A stretch of DNA of 64,000 nt, taken from contig NZ_KI912091.1 of assembly GCF_000517025.1 (NCBI RefSeq), forward strand, positions 51,816 through 115,815, read 5' to 3'. Of this stretch, positions 26,541 through 35,630 are shown piece by piece. The stretch is from Halonatronum saccharophilum DSM 13868 (GTDB taxonomy: Bacteria > Bacillota > Halanaerobiia > Halobacteroidales > Halobacteroidaceae). Position 1 is the stretch's first letter. Each line of letters begins with the position of its first letter. The translations under genes were made by a program, and so were the position numbers. The notes beneath the pieces were generated by a model. It ran no database searches. It saw only the letters and a program-made list of their open reading frames with translations, and was not told where the DNA came from.

Positions 26541-27302
26541 TTGAGTGGAATAAAGCGAGATTTTGTAGAGAATCAGACTAATATTAAGACTCAGATTAAT
26601 AATATAGAAAATAAACAAGTCAAAAAGTTTGTAGATGATTTAGAAACTATAATTGATGGTCGAATAGAGTATATAAAAGAAGACGGAAGATGTTTTATAG
26701 AAGATGATGAAGATATAATTGAGCTTATTGAAGAGAAGGTGCTTGATATAAAAGATGAAATATGTGATGACAGGAATGTTTTAGAATTAATAGAGCAGAA
26801 AATAAAACAAATGAAAGGGTATGAAAAAAATACGGAAGATGGAAAGAAAATGAGAATTAGAACATTACTGAATTTTTTAATAATTTTATCAGCTTGCAAT
26901 AAAGATTATAATATTGAAAAGGAAAAGAAATTATATAAAATTTTATCTACTTTAGATAAAAAAGAGATTAAATTTATTTTATATAATTTGAATAAGACAG
27001 AGCAAAGACATATTAAAAGTGTTGGTGCTAAAATCCTTAAACATTTAAGACGTCATAATTATCATCTTAAAAAAACAGAAAAAATCTTAATTTGTGATAC
27101 CATTTTTCCAGGATGTAGTAATGATTGCGAAAAACCTAAAGAAATATTTTCCAACATCATCAATGATTTCACATATATTAAAGAGAAACATCCTGATTTT
27201 TTTAATAAGGTACAAGGAAATTCAAATTTAATTTGTGGTAATTGCTTATCTCAATTACCTAAATATGAAAGAGCTAAAAAAATATTAAAAGGGATTGATT
27301 AA
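26541..27302 (+). CDS. Chimeric effector: NB-ARC stub and motif tail joined to an ABC-3C-like C-terminal domain
   Basis: 253 residues from a TTG without a ribosome site; the frame is open from 26454, directly at the slippery site, so a frameshift fusion with the preceding adaptor is the most natural start. Its first part in that longer frame is the beginning of an NB-ARC domain (RNIYFIGRGEEF) that breaks off at LSGI, then FVENQTNIKTQINN, a motif tail. The remaining ~200 residues are helical and end in CSNDCEKP ... CGNCLSQLPKYERAKKIL, resembling C-terminal domains of ABC-three-component effectors. The two genes behind it fit that system. Domain assignment is tentative. Confidence 0.55.
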   Translation: MSGIKRDFVENQTNIKTQINNIENKQVKKFVDDLETIIDGRIEYIKEDGRCFIEDDEDIIELIEEKVLDIKDEICDDRNVLELIEQKIKQMKGYEKNTEDGKKMRIRTLLNFLIILSACNKDYNIEKEKKLYKILSTLDKKEIKFILYNLNKTEQRHIKSVGAKILKHLRRHNYHLKKTEKILICDTIFPGCSNDCEKPKEIFSNIINDFTYIKEKHPDFFNKVQGNSNLICGNCLSQLPKYERAKKILKGID

Positions 27303-27303
27303 T

Positions 27304-27882
27304 ATGGGTAAAGAAATTAGTATAAAAGAGTTAGATAAAACTGAGTTTCCAGAAGAAACAAGGGAGTTACATAATGGTGTTTTTTATACTTCGTTTGCTA
27401 TTTTTGTACTTGGAATTGCGATGAATAAAGAAGAGTTAAAATATAAACGGGAAAAATTAGAAGATTTTGTTTTAGGGTTCATTCAAAATAATGAAGAGCT
27501 TATTGATAATTATTTTGATAATCAAGATGTTATTTGGGATGTGTATATTGTATTATTAGTTGATTTTGATCTTGATTTGGCTTCAAAAATAAAAATAGAA
27601 AGTAATCGGCTATATTGCAAAAAGGTTATTTTGAATTATGATGCTGATTTATCTAGAAAAGAAAATCTATCTAAATTAATCTTATTCCAAAATTTGAAAC
27701 CAGAAATGGTAAATACAATTATTAGTGAAGAAAGGTTTAGGAATAATTTGAGTAAAAAAACGAAAGATGAAAAGTTAATTTCGTTAATAAAAGAAAATAG
27801 TTTAGATGAGGCTAATAATTTTAAAATTAACGATATAATTGAAAATTGGTTAGTAGAGGTGGAAAATAAATGTATAAATTAA
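27304..27882 (+). CDS. ABC-three-component-like middle component
   Basis: 192 residues, soluble and mostly helical: YTSFAIFVLGIAMN near the start and IESNRLYCKKVIL in the middle, a pattern (Cys/Arg-Lys followed by a hydrophobic strand) seen in middle components of ABC-3C systems. The start ATG 27304 has AAAAGGG 10 nt upstream; the upstream TTG 27295 would overlap the previous gene. It overlaps the following ATPase gene by 13 nt, so the two are coupled. The identification rests mainly on size and on its place between a small Cys-containing effector and an SMC-like ATPase. Confidence 0.5.
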   Translation: MGKEISIKELDKTEFPEETRELHNGVFYTSFAIFVLGIAMNKEELKYKREKLEDFVLGFIQNNEELIDNYFDNQDVIWDVYIVLLVDFDLDLASKIKIESNRLYCKKVILNYDADLSRKENLSKLILFQNLKPEMVNTIISEERFRNNLSKKTKDEKLISLIKENSLDEANNFKINDIIENWLVEVENKCIN

Positions 27883-30434
27883 AAGAGGTTAATATTAAAA
27901 ATTTCAGAGGCTATAGAGAAGAAAAGATTAAGATACCTAAAGAAGCAGATATTATTTTGCTTACAGGTAATAATGGGTTAGGGAAGACGTCTTTCTTTGA
28001 TGCAATTGAATGGGGAATCACTGGGCAAATTAAACGATATAAACCTCCTAGCAATGAAAGAAATTCAGAATGTTTTCTTAAAAATAAACATGCTAATGAA
28101 CAAGGATATGTAAATATTATTTTTGAAGATGAAGAAGGAAGAGAAGTTTATATAAAAAGAACTACTAAAGAGGATAGAGGAAATGATTATAATCCAGGAA
28201 TACTAGAAATAAATCAGAATTTAAAAGGAGCAATTACAGATATATTGGTTAAGAGTAATAAAGAAAAAGATTTTGAGTTTAATAAATCTTTTAATTTCTC
28301 CCATCTTTTAAGTCAGGAATTAATTAGTGATTTTGTGAGAAATCATGAAACTGAACGTTATTCTGTTTTGAGTAATTTAATAGGGTTTAAAAATTATGAT
28401 GCTTATAGTAAAAAATTAAAGGAATTAAGAAAGGAATGTAATACACAATATAGAGGTTTAGAAAAAGAAAGTGGAGAAAAAGAAAAAGAAGTAATAAAAT
28501 TAAAGGAGAAAGTTAAAAATTTTACTGATAAAGATGGGAAGGATTTAAAAACAAAGTATTCTAAAATTAGTATGGAGATTTCTTTACATAATTCAATTGA
28601 TAATAGTATATTTTCACAAGATGTTATTGATATGGATAAAAATGAGGTTTTAGAAATTTTAAGAGAAGAAAAAAATAATTTAGATAAAAAGAATACTTCT
28701 TATAAAGAAAAGTTAAACAAGATAATTGATTTACAGGAAGGAAAAAAAGATTATAGCAAATGGTGTAATCAACAAAAGAAGTTAAGAAGAATAAAAGAGG
28801 CTTTAGATAAAAAATCTAAAATTAACTTTATAAAGAAAAACTACGAGAGTGATTTGAATGAACAGGAGTTAAAGGTAAAAATTAATAACATAAGTAAAAA
28901 AATAGTTGATTTAGAAGAAATAATTGTAATTATTGAAAAAAAAGATATGAATATAATGGAAAAATTAGACTTGTTAGTAGAGAAAGAAGTTGAAATAAAA
29001 AAACGATTTAATAATAAAATACTTAACTTTGAAGAATTAAATAAAGAAATTAATGATATAAATAAAGAATTAGATGATATTGAGAATAAGATTGAAGAAA
29101 TAAGTAATATAGAAAAGAAACTTTTAGTAGGAGCACACAACTATTTTCTAAAAAATAGTTCAGCTGAAAAGTGTCCAGTCTGTTTTAAAAAAATTGAAAT
29201 TGAAGTGGATGATTTAGTTAGTGATTTAAAAGAACGTCTTGAAAAAGAAGGTGGAAAGTTAATAAAAAATTATTTGGAACAAAAAGAAGATATTGAAGAT
29301 GATTTAGAGTATAATATAAATGAAAGAGATAAAATAAAAGAAAAAATTGAAGATCAATATTTAAAACTTAAGGATGAAGTTTTTAAAGATTATAAAATTA
29401 TACTTGATCTAAAAGAAAAACTAAATGAAAAAATGGATAATATAAAAAAGGTTAAGTTTTATCTACAGGAACTTAATTTGGAAGGAACTTCAGATAATAT
29501 ATTTGATAAATTAAAAGAGATAGAAGCTAAGAATAATAAAGTATTGTTAAATGATAACTATAAAAGATATACTATCAATAATAATAGTGAAAATCTAGGA
29601 CAGTTAACTAATCAATTAGAAAAACTTGATGATAAAATCAATACCTATCAAGTCAAATTACATAATTTAGGAATAGATAACATAAGTGAATTAAAAGACA
29701 CATTTAAAAAAACTGAGGAAAAGATAAGTAAAGTTGATTATAAGATAGAAAAAATTAATGAGATAATTTCTGAATTAGATAGTATTATTAAGGCTATAGA
29801 AGTTTCAAAAGATAACGACAAATTAAAGAAGCTAAAAAAAGAGATTAGTATTATCAAGAAAAAAATAGAGTTTTTAAAGAAAAAGGAAAAAGAATTAAAA
29901 AAGATTGAAAAAGAAGTTCCTACAGTAATTAATGAAATGACAGAAGAAATTTTAAGTCCATATAAAAAATTAGCTAATACTATCTATCAAAAGATTAACC
30001 CACAACCTATTTATACAAGGATGGATTGGGAGATAGATTCAACAGGACATAATAACGGGACTTTGCGATTAAAGATGTATTCTGATGATGGTAAGGAAGC
30101 TAACCCTTCATATATTTATAGTTCTGCTCAGGTTAATGTGATAGTTTTATCGTTATTTTTAAGTTTTGCTCTTCAACAAAACTGGAGTAAGTTAGATGCT
30201 ATTTTTATGGATGATCCTGTTCAAAATATGGATGATATTAATATCTTTTCTTGGATAGATGTTATAAGAAATATTATTTTTAAGAAAGCTAATTCTAAGC
30301 AGATATTTATCTCAACTCATGACAGGAAGTTATCTAATTTTATGAAAACGAAGTTTAGGATGTTGGATGTGTTTGTATTGGATTTTGTAGGTTATGATAA
30401 AACGGGGTCAAAGATAAAGAAAGGTATGTTGTAA
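27870..30434 (+). CDS. SMC/SbcC-like AAA ATPase with zinc-hook coiled coil
   Basis: 854 residues. N-terminal half-ATPase with NFRGYREEKI and Walker A GNNGLGKTSF (near 33-41); two long coiled-coil arms of Lys/Glu/Leu heptads (about 190-430 and 460-690) joined by the hook CPVC (near 437); C-terminal half with the degenerate signature YIYSSAQVNVI and Walker B LDAIFMDDPVQNMD, then STHD. This is the RecF/SbcC group used in DNA repair and in defence systems such as ABC-3C. It overlaps the middle-component gene by 13 nt. Its likely role is sensing or clamping DNA and controlling the effector at 26541. Confidence 0.85.
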   Translation: MYKLKEVNIKNFRGYREEKIKIPKEADIILLTGNNGLGKTSFFDAIEWGITGQIKRYKPPSNERNSECFLKNKHANEQGYVNIIFEDEEGREVYIKRTTKEDRGNDYNPGILEINQNLKGAITDILVKSNKEKDFEFNKSFNFSHLLSQELISDFVRNHETERYSVLSNLIGFKNYDAYSKKLKELRKECNTQYRGLEKESGEKEKEVIKLKEKVKNFTDKDGKDLKTKYSKISMEISLHNSIDNSIFSQDVIDMDKNEVLEILREEKNNLDKKNTSYKEKLNKIIDLQEGKKDYSKWCNQQKKLRRIKEALDKKSKINFIKKNYESDLNEQELKVKINNISKKIVDLEEIIVIIEKKDMNIMEKLDLLVEKEVEIKKRFNNKILNFEELNKEINDINKELDDIENKIEEISNIEKKLLVGAHNYFLKNSSAEKCPVCFKKIEIEVDDLVSDLKERLEKEGGKLIKNYLEQKEDIEDDLEYNINERDKIKEKIEDQYLKLKDEVFKDYKIILDLKEKLNEKMDNIKKVKFYLQELNLEGTSDNIFDKLKEIEAKNNKVLLNDNYKRYTINNNSENLGQLTNQLEKLDDKINTYQVKLHNLGIDNISELKDTFKKTEEKISKVDYKIEKINEIISELDSIIKAIEVSKDNDKLKKLKKEISIIKKKIEFLKKKEKELKKIEKEVPTVINEMTEEILSPYKKLANTIYQKINPQPIYTRMDWEIDSTGHNNGTLRLKMYSDDGKEANPSYIYSSAQVNVIVLSLFLSFALQQNWSKLDAIFMDDPVQNMDDINIFSWIDVIRNIIFKKANSKQIFISTHDRKLSNFMKTKFRMLDVFVLDFVGYDKTGSKIKKGML

Positions 30435-30455
30435 TAATATTAGGAGGGATTTAAA

Positions 30456-33400
30456 TTGAATGATAAAATTAGAGTTTCATTGTTGGCAGAAATTATTTGG
30501 AAGGAAGAGAAAAAAGGTTTAGGAATAACAAGAAAATTATTAAAAAATAAATTTGGGAAGCAGTTGCATGATGAGGATTATATAACAATTTCTGATGAGA
30601 TAAATGAAATACCTAGGAATAAAAAAAAGAGCAAAGAAGAAGTAGAAAAACTTATCAAAAATAACAATGCTATTATGAAGATTATTGATAATAAAAATAA
30701 TTCCACCAATATTAATGTTGTAGGAAATAATAATAGAATTGCTGGAAGAGATTATATAGAAAGTCAAATGAACATAAAAAGTCGAATGAACATAGGAACT
30801 TCTATAAAAAGAGCTACTGTCAAAATAAAAAATGAGAATGATATTAAAATTAGAGAAGAGAAAATCAATAAAGAGTTAACGCCTTTACCAAATAAAAACA
30901 TTAATTTTATTGGTAGAGAAAAGGAATTAAAAGAAATTGATGAGAAAATAAGTGAAAAAAATAGAATAATATCCTTAACTGGTACAGCAGGTATAGGAAA
31001 GACAGCAGTTGCAAATGAATATTTTTATCAAAAATTTGCTGAATACAGTTATATAGGATGGATTAATTGTGAGAATAACTTTAAAGAATCAATCATTAGA
31101 GATATTAATGAAGATAACTTAGGAGTTGTTTTTGAGAATGATGAAAATCTTAATTTAAAATTCAAAAAAATTATTAATAAGTTGGCTAGTTTAGAGCAAA
31201 AAACTTTGTTAGTGCTTGATGAGATAGATGAAGTTAATGAAGCATTACGAGCATTAATGAAATTAGATATTGATTTGATTTTAATTTCAAGGTCTAAATT
31301 AGAAGAATTTATGAATATAACGGAGATAAATATTGGAAGATTAAATAAAGATGAAAGTGTAGAATTATTTTGTGAATATTTTGGAGAGAGTTGTGATAAT
31401 GAATATGTTATGAAGTTAGTTGAATTAACTGAGGGGTATGCTTTAATGATAAAATTATTGGCTACGAATATAAAAACTTCAAGAAATAATTTAGATGATT
31501 TTTATCAGTCATTACTTGAGTTAGGATTTAATTTAGAAAAAGATGATTATAGTAAACGGGAAATATTTGAGTATTTGAAGAGGATATTATATATATTTGA
31601 TTTAAAAGATAAAGAAAAAGATGTTTTGCTTAATTTATCTATTTTGCCTTCAAAACCAATAAAAATTATTGATTTAAAAGGTTGGTTGGGATTAGAAACA
31701 ATAGATGTTATTAATGACCTAGTGGAAAAAGGTTGGTTGCAAGAGATTAACAACAAAGAATCTTATGTTATAATTCATAATGTAATTCAAGAAGTTATTC
31801 GAGAGGAGCAGGAACTTGAATTTTCTAAAATAGAAGATTTAGTAGATGCTATTACTGAGTTATTATCTCTTACTGCAGGCGAGAATTTTTTAAGCAAAAA
31901 AGAATATCTTGATTTGGGAGTATCGATATTAAATCATTGCCAACAAAAGAACATAAAGTTAGCAAATTTAAGTAATATTTTGGGAGTCATTTATCGAAAC
32001 TTAGGAGAAATAGGATTGGCTTTAAAGTATAATGAGAAAGCAATTGAGATAGCGGAAGAAATATTAGATGAGAAAGATCCTAATTTAGCAACTTGCTATA
32101 GTAATATAAGTTTGATTTATCAAGATTTAGGAGAATTAGGATTTGCTTTAGAGTATGCTAAACAGGCAAAGAAGATAAGAGAAGAAGTATTGGATGATGA
32201 TCATCCTGATTTAGCAACTAGTTATAATAATATAAGTATGATTTATAAAGATTTAGGAGAATTAAAATTAGCTTTAAAATATACTAAGAAAGCAAAAGAG
32301 ATAAGAAAAGAAGTATTAGATGATGATCATCCTGATTTAGCAACTTCCTATAATAATATAAGCGTAATTTATCAAGATTTAGGAGAATTAAAATTAGCTT
32401 TAAAATATGCTAAGAAGGCAAAAGAGGTAAAAGAAGAAGTATTGGATGATGGTCATCCTGATTTAGCAACTCCCTATAATAATATAAGTATGATTTATCA
32501 AGATTTAGGAAGATTAGATTTAGCTTTAGAATATTCTAAGGAAGCAATGAAAATATTAGAGGGAGTGTTAGATAAAAAACATCCTAATTTAGCGATTTCT
32601 TATAATAACATAAGTACAATCTATAGAGATTTAGGAAGATTAGATTTGGCTTTAGAATATGTTAGAAAAGCGATAGAGATAGAAGAAGTATTAGATGATA
32701 AATTAGATGATAAACATCCTAATTTAGCAGATTCTTACAATAATATAAGTACAATCTATAAAGATATGTGGGAGTTAGAAAAAGCATTAGAATATGCTAA
32801 AAAATCAGTAAAGATAAGAGAAGAAATACTAAATAAAAATCATCCTAAGTTAGTTAAATCTTATAATGATTTAGCTGATTCTTATAATGATTTAGGGAAT
32901 ATTTATAAAGATAGAGAAGAACTAAAATTAGCTTTAGAATATACGCAAAAAGCATTGAAAATAAAAGAAGAGGTATTGAGTGAGAATCACCCTGAATTAG
33001 CTAAATCTTATAGTGATGTAGGGAAAGTTTATAAAGATAGAGAAAAACCAGAATTAGCTTTAGAATATATGCAAAAAGCATTAACTATGAGGAAAGAAGT
33101 ATTAAATAAAAATCATCCTGATTTATTAGATTCGTATATGGAGACAGGAGAAATATATTATATAAATGCTAATATCAAAAAAGCTGTAAATCACTTAGAA
33201 ACAGGAGTACTGCTTATATTAAATAGCTCTAACAGTAATAAACAAAAAGTTAATTCATATTTAAAAAAGTATATTGAAATCTTAAATGAGATTAAAGATA
33301 AAGATAAAGAAGAGATAGATGAATTTGCAGAAGGTAATTATATTAATACGGTAAAAATTAAAGATTACTTATCAATAAAAGATGTTGAATTAGAAAATTT

Positions 33401-34496
33401 GAAAGATAATAAAGAGATATACTTTTTAGGTGAGAATGGCGACGGGAAGACAATTTTATTACAGGCTATTTTACTTTCTTTTATGTGTGGAGAAGAAAAA
33501 GTGGGATTAATAAATGAATACCTTAAAAATAATTTAGAACCTTTTACATTAGAAGGAAGTGATAGTAATAAATTTAGTTATCGATATTATTATCAAGAGG
33601 ATCATTTGAAAAGTAGGAAAGAAAATTTACTTAATAAATTATTTCAAGTTAGAACTGAATTATTTTTTAATAATATTTTTAGTTATGGTAGTAATCGAAG
33701 CAAAAAACTTAAGAAGTCTAGCAAAAGGGAAATCTTTGAATCTTTATTTACAGATAAATATATATTGAATGATCCAATAGATTGGTTACAAGAAGTTGAT
33801 TATCATGAGCAGTCTAATAAAGATTTTCCAGTATCGCTTGATGATGTAAAGAAGATGGTGAAAGAAATTTTAAATAATAATGTTGAAATTATTAAAGTTT
33901 CTCCTAAAGATGTAGTTTTTAAAGAACGAGGGAATGAAGTTAAGCTACATCAACTATCTAGTGGTTATAAAAACGTTATTATTTGGGTATTAGATTTATT
34001 ATCTAGAATTTTAAGTAATTCTAAAAAAGTTAAGTCATTAAAAGATTTAACAGGGGTCGTCTTGATTGATGAGATAGAAATACATTTACATCCTAAATGG
34101 GAATATAAGATAGTTAGAAATTTAAGGGAATGGTTTCCTAATATTCAATTTATTATTTCAACGCATAGTCCAGTAGTAATCATGGGGGCATCAGAAGATG
34201 CAGTGATTTATAGATTATTTAAAGAAGATGGAGAAACAAAATTAAGTCCTAAGATGAATAGAATGAAAAATGAGATGGCCAATACAATTCTAACTTCCCC
34301 GTTATTTGATTTAGGTACAGCTAGAGCTTTTGGTTCAAAATTGGAGGAACTTAATACGGCAGATGACTATATTTACTCTAAAATATATAAGCGAGTGAAA
34401 AATAGCCTTAATGATGAAAGGATATTTGATGAAGAAGAATTGAATGCGTTTATTGATGAGGAAATTAAAAAGTATGAAAAAAGGAGGGGGGAATAA
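30456..34496 (+). CDS. Helical domain-motif B-NB-ARC-TPR-PtuA-like ATPase fusion (NLR with built-in Septu ATPase)
   Basis: 1346 residues in one frame, start TTG with TAGGAGGG 6 nt upstream. Order: helical domain 1-78; motif B (TNINVVGNNNRIAGRD, ~83-100); NB-ARC NTPase with INFIGREKEL, Walker A LTGTAGIGKTA (~175-184) and LLVLDEIDE; about ten 42-residue kinesin-light-chain-type TPRs (~500-925, pattern YNNIS-IY-DLGEL-LALKY); then a complete second ATPase (~960-1346) with FLGENGDGKT, LSSGYKNVIIW, LIDEIEIHLHPKWEY and STHSPVVI, matching the AAA_21/OLD-like ATPases of PtuA. The HNH gene of PtuB type follows with a TAATG overlap. Sensor, signalling motif and effector ATPase are thus one polypeptide. 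Confidence 0.85.
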   Translation: MNDKIRVSLLAEIIWKEEKKGLGITRKLLKNKFGKQLHDEDYITISDEINEIPRNKKKSKEEVEKLIKNNNAIMKIIDNKNNSTNINVVGNNNRIAGRDYIESQMNIKSRMNIGTSIKRATVKIKNENDIKIREEKINKELTPLPNKNINFIGREKELKEIDEKISEKNRIISLTGTAGIGKTAVANEYFYQKFAEYSYIGWINCENNFKESIIRDINEDNLGVVFENDENLNLKFKKIINKLASLEQKTLLVLDEIDEVNEALRALMKLDIDLILISRSKLEEFMNITEINIGRLNKDESVELFCEYFGESCDNEYVMKLVELTEGYALMIKLLATNIKTSRNNLDDFYQSLLELGFNLEKDDYSKREIFEYLKRILYIFDLKDKEKDVLLNLSILPSKPIKIIDLKGWLGLETIDVINDLVEKGWLQEINNKESYVIIHNVIQEVIREEQELEFSKIEDLVDAITELLSLTAGENFLSKKEYLDLGVSILNHCQQKNIKLANLSNILGVIYRNLGEIGLALKYNEKAIEIAEEILDEKDPNLATCYSNISLIYQDLGELGFALEYAKQAKKIREEVLDDDHPDLATSYNNISMIYKDLGELKLALKYTKKAKEIRKEVLDDDHPDLATSYNNISVIYQDLGELKLALKYAKKAKEVKEEVLDDGHPDLATPYNNISMIYQDLGRLDLALEYSKEAMKILEGVLDKKHPNLAISYNNISTIYRDLGRLDLALEYVRKAIEIEEVLDDKLDDKHPNLADSYNNISTIYKDMWELEKALEYAKKSVKIREEILNKNHPKLVKSYNDLADSYNDLGNIYKDREELKLALEYTQKALKIKEEVLSENHPELAKSYSDVGKVYKDREKPELALEYMQKALTMRKEVLNKNHPDLLDSYMETGEIYYINANIKKAVNHLETGVLLILNSSNSNKQKVNSYLKKYIEILNEIKDKDKEEIDEFAEGNYINTVKIKDYLSIKDVELENLKDNKEIYFLGENGDGKTILLQAILLSFMCGEEKVGLINEYLKNNLEPFTLEGSDSNKFSYRYYYQEDHLKSRKENLLNKLFQVRTELFFNNIFSYGSNRSKKLKKSSKREIFESLFTDKYILNDPIDWLQEVDYHEQSNKDFPVSLDDVKKMVKEILNNNVEIIKVSPKDVVFKERGNEVKLHQLSSGYKNVIIWVLDLLSRILSNSKKVKSLKDLTGVVLIDEIEIHLHPKWEYKIVRNLREWFPNIQFIISTHSPVVIMGASEDAVIYRLFKEDGETKLSPKMNRMKNEMANTILTSPLFDLGTARAFGSKLEELNTADDYIYSKIYKRVKNSLNDERIFDEEELNAFIDEEIKKYEKRRGE

Positions 34497-35251
34497 TGAG
34501 ATTTATTAAAAATAAAGGGACTATCCCTGACTCCTTGAAGTCTGATAAGACTAATGAAATTAGAAAAGAAGTTATTAAGAAGCAATCATATAATAGCAAA
34601 CACAATAATTATTATAAAAAAGATGATATTAAAGAGAAGTTAAAAGGTGTTTATGAAAATAAGTGTGCATATTGTGAGAAATCATTATTGGATTGGTATC
34701 CTAATGTTGAACATTACAGACCAAAAAGTATATATTATTGGCTTATGTTTTCATGGGACAACTTGTTACCTGCTTGTCCACAATGTAATACTAATAAAGG
34801 AGATAAATTCAAATTAAATGGAACAAAAGTTGTTTATGAGGAAGAATTATTAGAAGAGATACATAATGATATTGAAAATTATAATGCTAAGGAAAAACCT
34901 TTGATGATTAATCCAGAAGTAGATAATGTTGAAAATAAGATAAAGTATGAGAAGACTGGAAAGATCAATTCTTATGATGACAGATGTAAGTATACAATTG
35001 ATATTTGTAAATTAAATAGAGATGATTTAGTGGAAAGAAGAAAAAAAGTTTATGATGATTTTGAAAGAAGAGTTGTCAAATTAAAAAAAGAGTTCAAAGT
35101 TGCCACTAAAGAAGAAATCAAAAAAGATATAGAGGCAAGAATTAAGCAAGAAACTTCAAAATTTATAGAGAATGCTTTTAATGAGGGAGTAGAGTTTTTA
35201 TTATTTCGAAGATATATAGCTAAAGAATTTTTAAGTGAGATACTTCGTTAA
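34496..35251 (+). CDS. PtuB-like HNH endonuclease
   Basis: 251 residues. The HNH core is complete: CAYCEK (57-62), NVEHYRPKS, SWDNLLPACPQCNTNKGDKF, with two CxxC zinc knuckles, then INPEVDNVENKIKY and YTIDICKLNRDDL, the pattern of the HNH nuclease of Septu/retron-associated PtuB. Its ATG overlaps the stop of the giant ATPase gene (TAATG) with GGAGGGGG upstream, so both proteins are made together. It likely cuts nucleic acid when the fused PtuA-like ATPase is activated. The C-terminal ~60 residues are helical and charged. Confidence 0.87.
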   Translation: MRFIKNKGTIPDSLKSDKTNEIRKEVIKKQSYNSKHNNYYKKDDIKEKLKGVYENKCAYCEKSLLDWYPNVEHYRPKSIYYWLMFSWDNLLPACPQCNTNKGDKFKLNGTKVVYEEELLEEIHNDIENYNAKEKPLMINPEVDNVENKIKYEKTGKINSYDDRCKYTIDICKLNRDDLVERRKKVYDDFERRVVKLKKEFKVATKEEIKKDIEARIKQETSKFIENAFNEGVEFLLFRRYIAKEFLSEILR

Positions 35252-35273
35252 TATAGAACAGGAGGAAATTGCA

Positions 35274-35630
35274 ATCGAAAAAATCATAGAATGGCTAAAC
35301 AATAATAAAGAATGGGTTTTTAGCGGAATTGGTGTTGGAATAATTACAGGTTTATGGACTATGTTTAAAAGAAATAAGAGAAGTGAAGATGATTCTATGA
35401 ATATCGATGAGAATTCAGGAATAGCTGTAGGAAAAACAGAAGGAGATTTTAATCAGACTAATAATTATGGTTCCGCAACAAATATTAATGGGGATAATAA
35501 CAAAGTTGTAAAAGGAAATAATATAGAAAATCAGACTAATGTTGAGAATCAAAATAATATTACAAATAATGGTGGGCAACAAACTAATAATTTCATACAA
35601 AATCAAAAGGATGACCCAAAAAAGTCTTAA
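35274..35630 (+). CDS. Membrane effector with motif tail, ends on a -1 slippery site (ATC start)
   Basis: 118 residues from ATC 35274, chosen because a perfect AGGAGGA lies 7 nt upstream and the product then begins (M)EKIIEWLNNNKEW VFSGIGV, a common beginning for one-helix membrane effectors. The only standard start is GTG 35235, which overlaps the HNH gene and has no ribosome site. One membrane helix (VFSGIGVGIITGLWTMF) is followed by basic residues, then Asn/Gly motifs (ATNINGDNNKVVKGNN, ENQTNVENQNNITNN) and the same Asn/Gln tail as the adaptor at 26050. The last codons are CCA AAA AAG TCT TAA. Probably a membrane-disrupting effector recruited by its motif. Confidence 0.6.
   Translation: MEKIIEWLNNNKEWVFSGIGVGIITGLWTMFKRNKRSEDDSMNIDENSGIAVGKTEGDFNQTNNYGSATNINGDNNKVVKGNNIENQTNVENQNNITNNGGQQTNNFIQNQKDDPKKS

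Noticed and set aside
28841-29140. Ser/Ile-rich minus-strand frames inside the island genes
   Set aside because: They are antisense of Lys/Glu/Asn-rich coiled coils in AT-rich DNA and have no start signals.
31960-33230. Regular ~126-bp repeats that could be taken for a CRISPR-like array
   Set aside because: The repeats are coding TPR units with no constant repeat/unique spacer pattern, and no cas gene is near.
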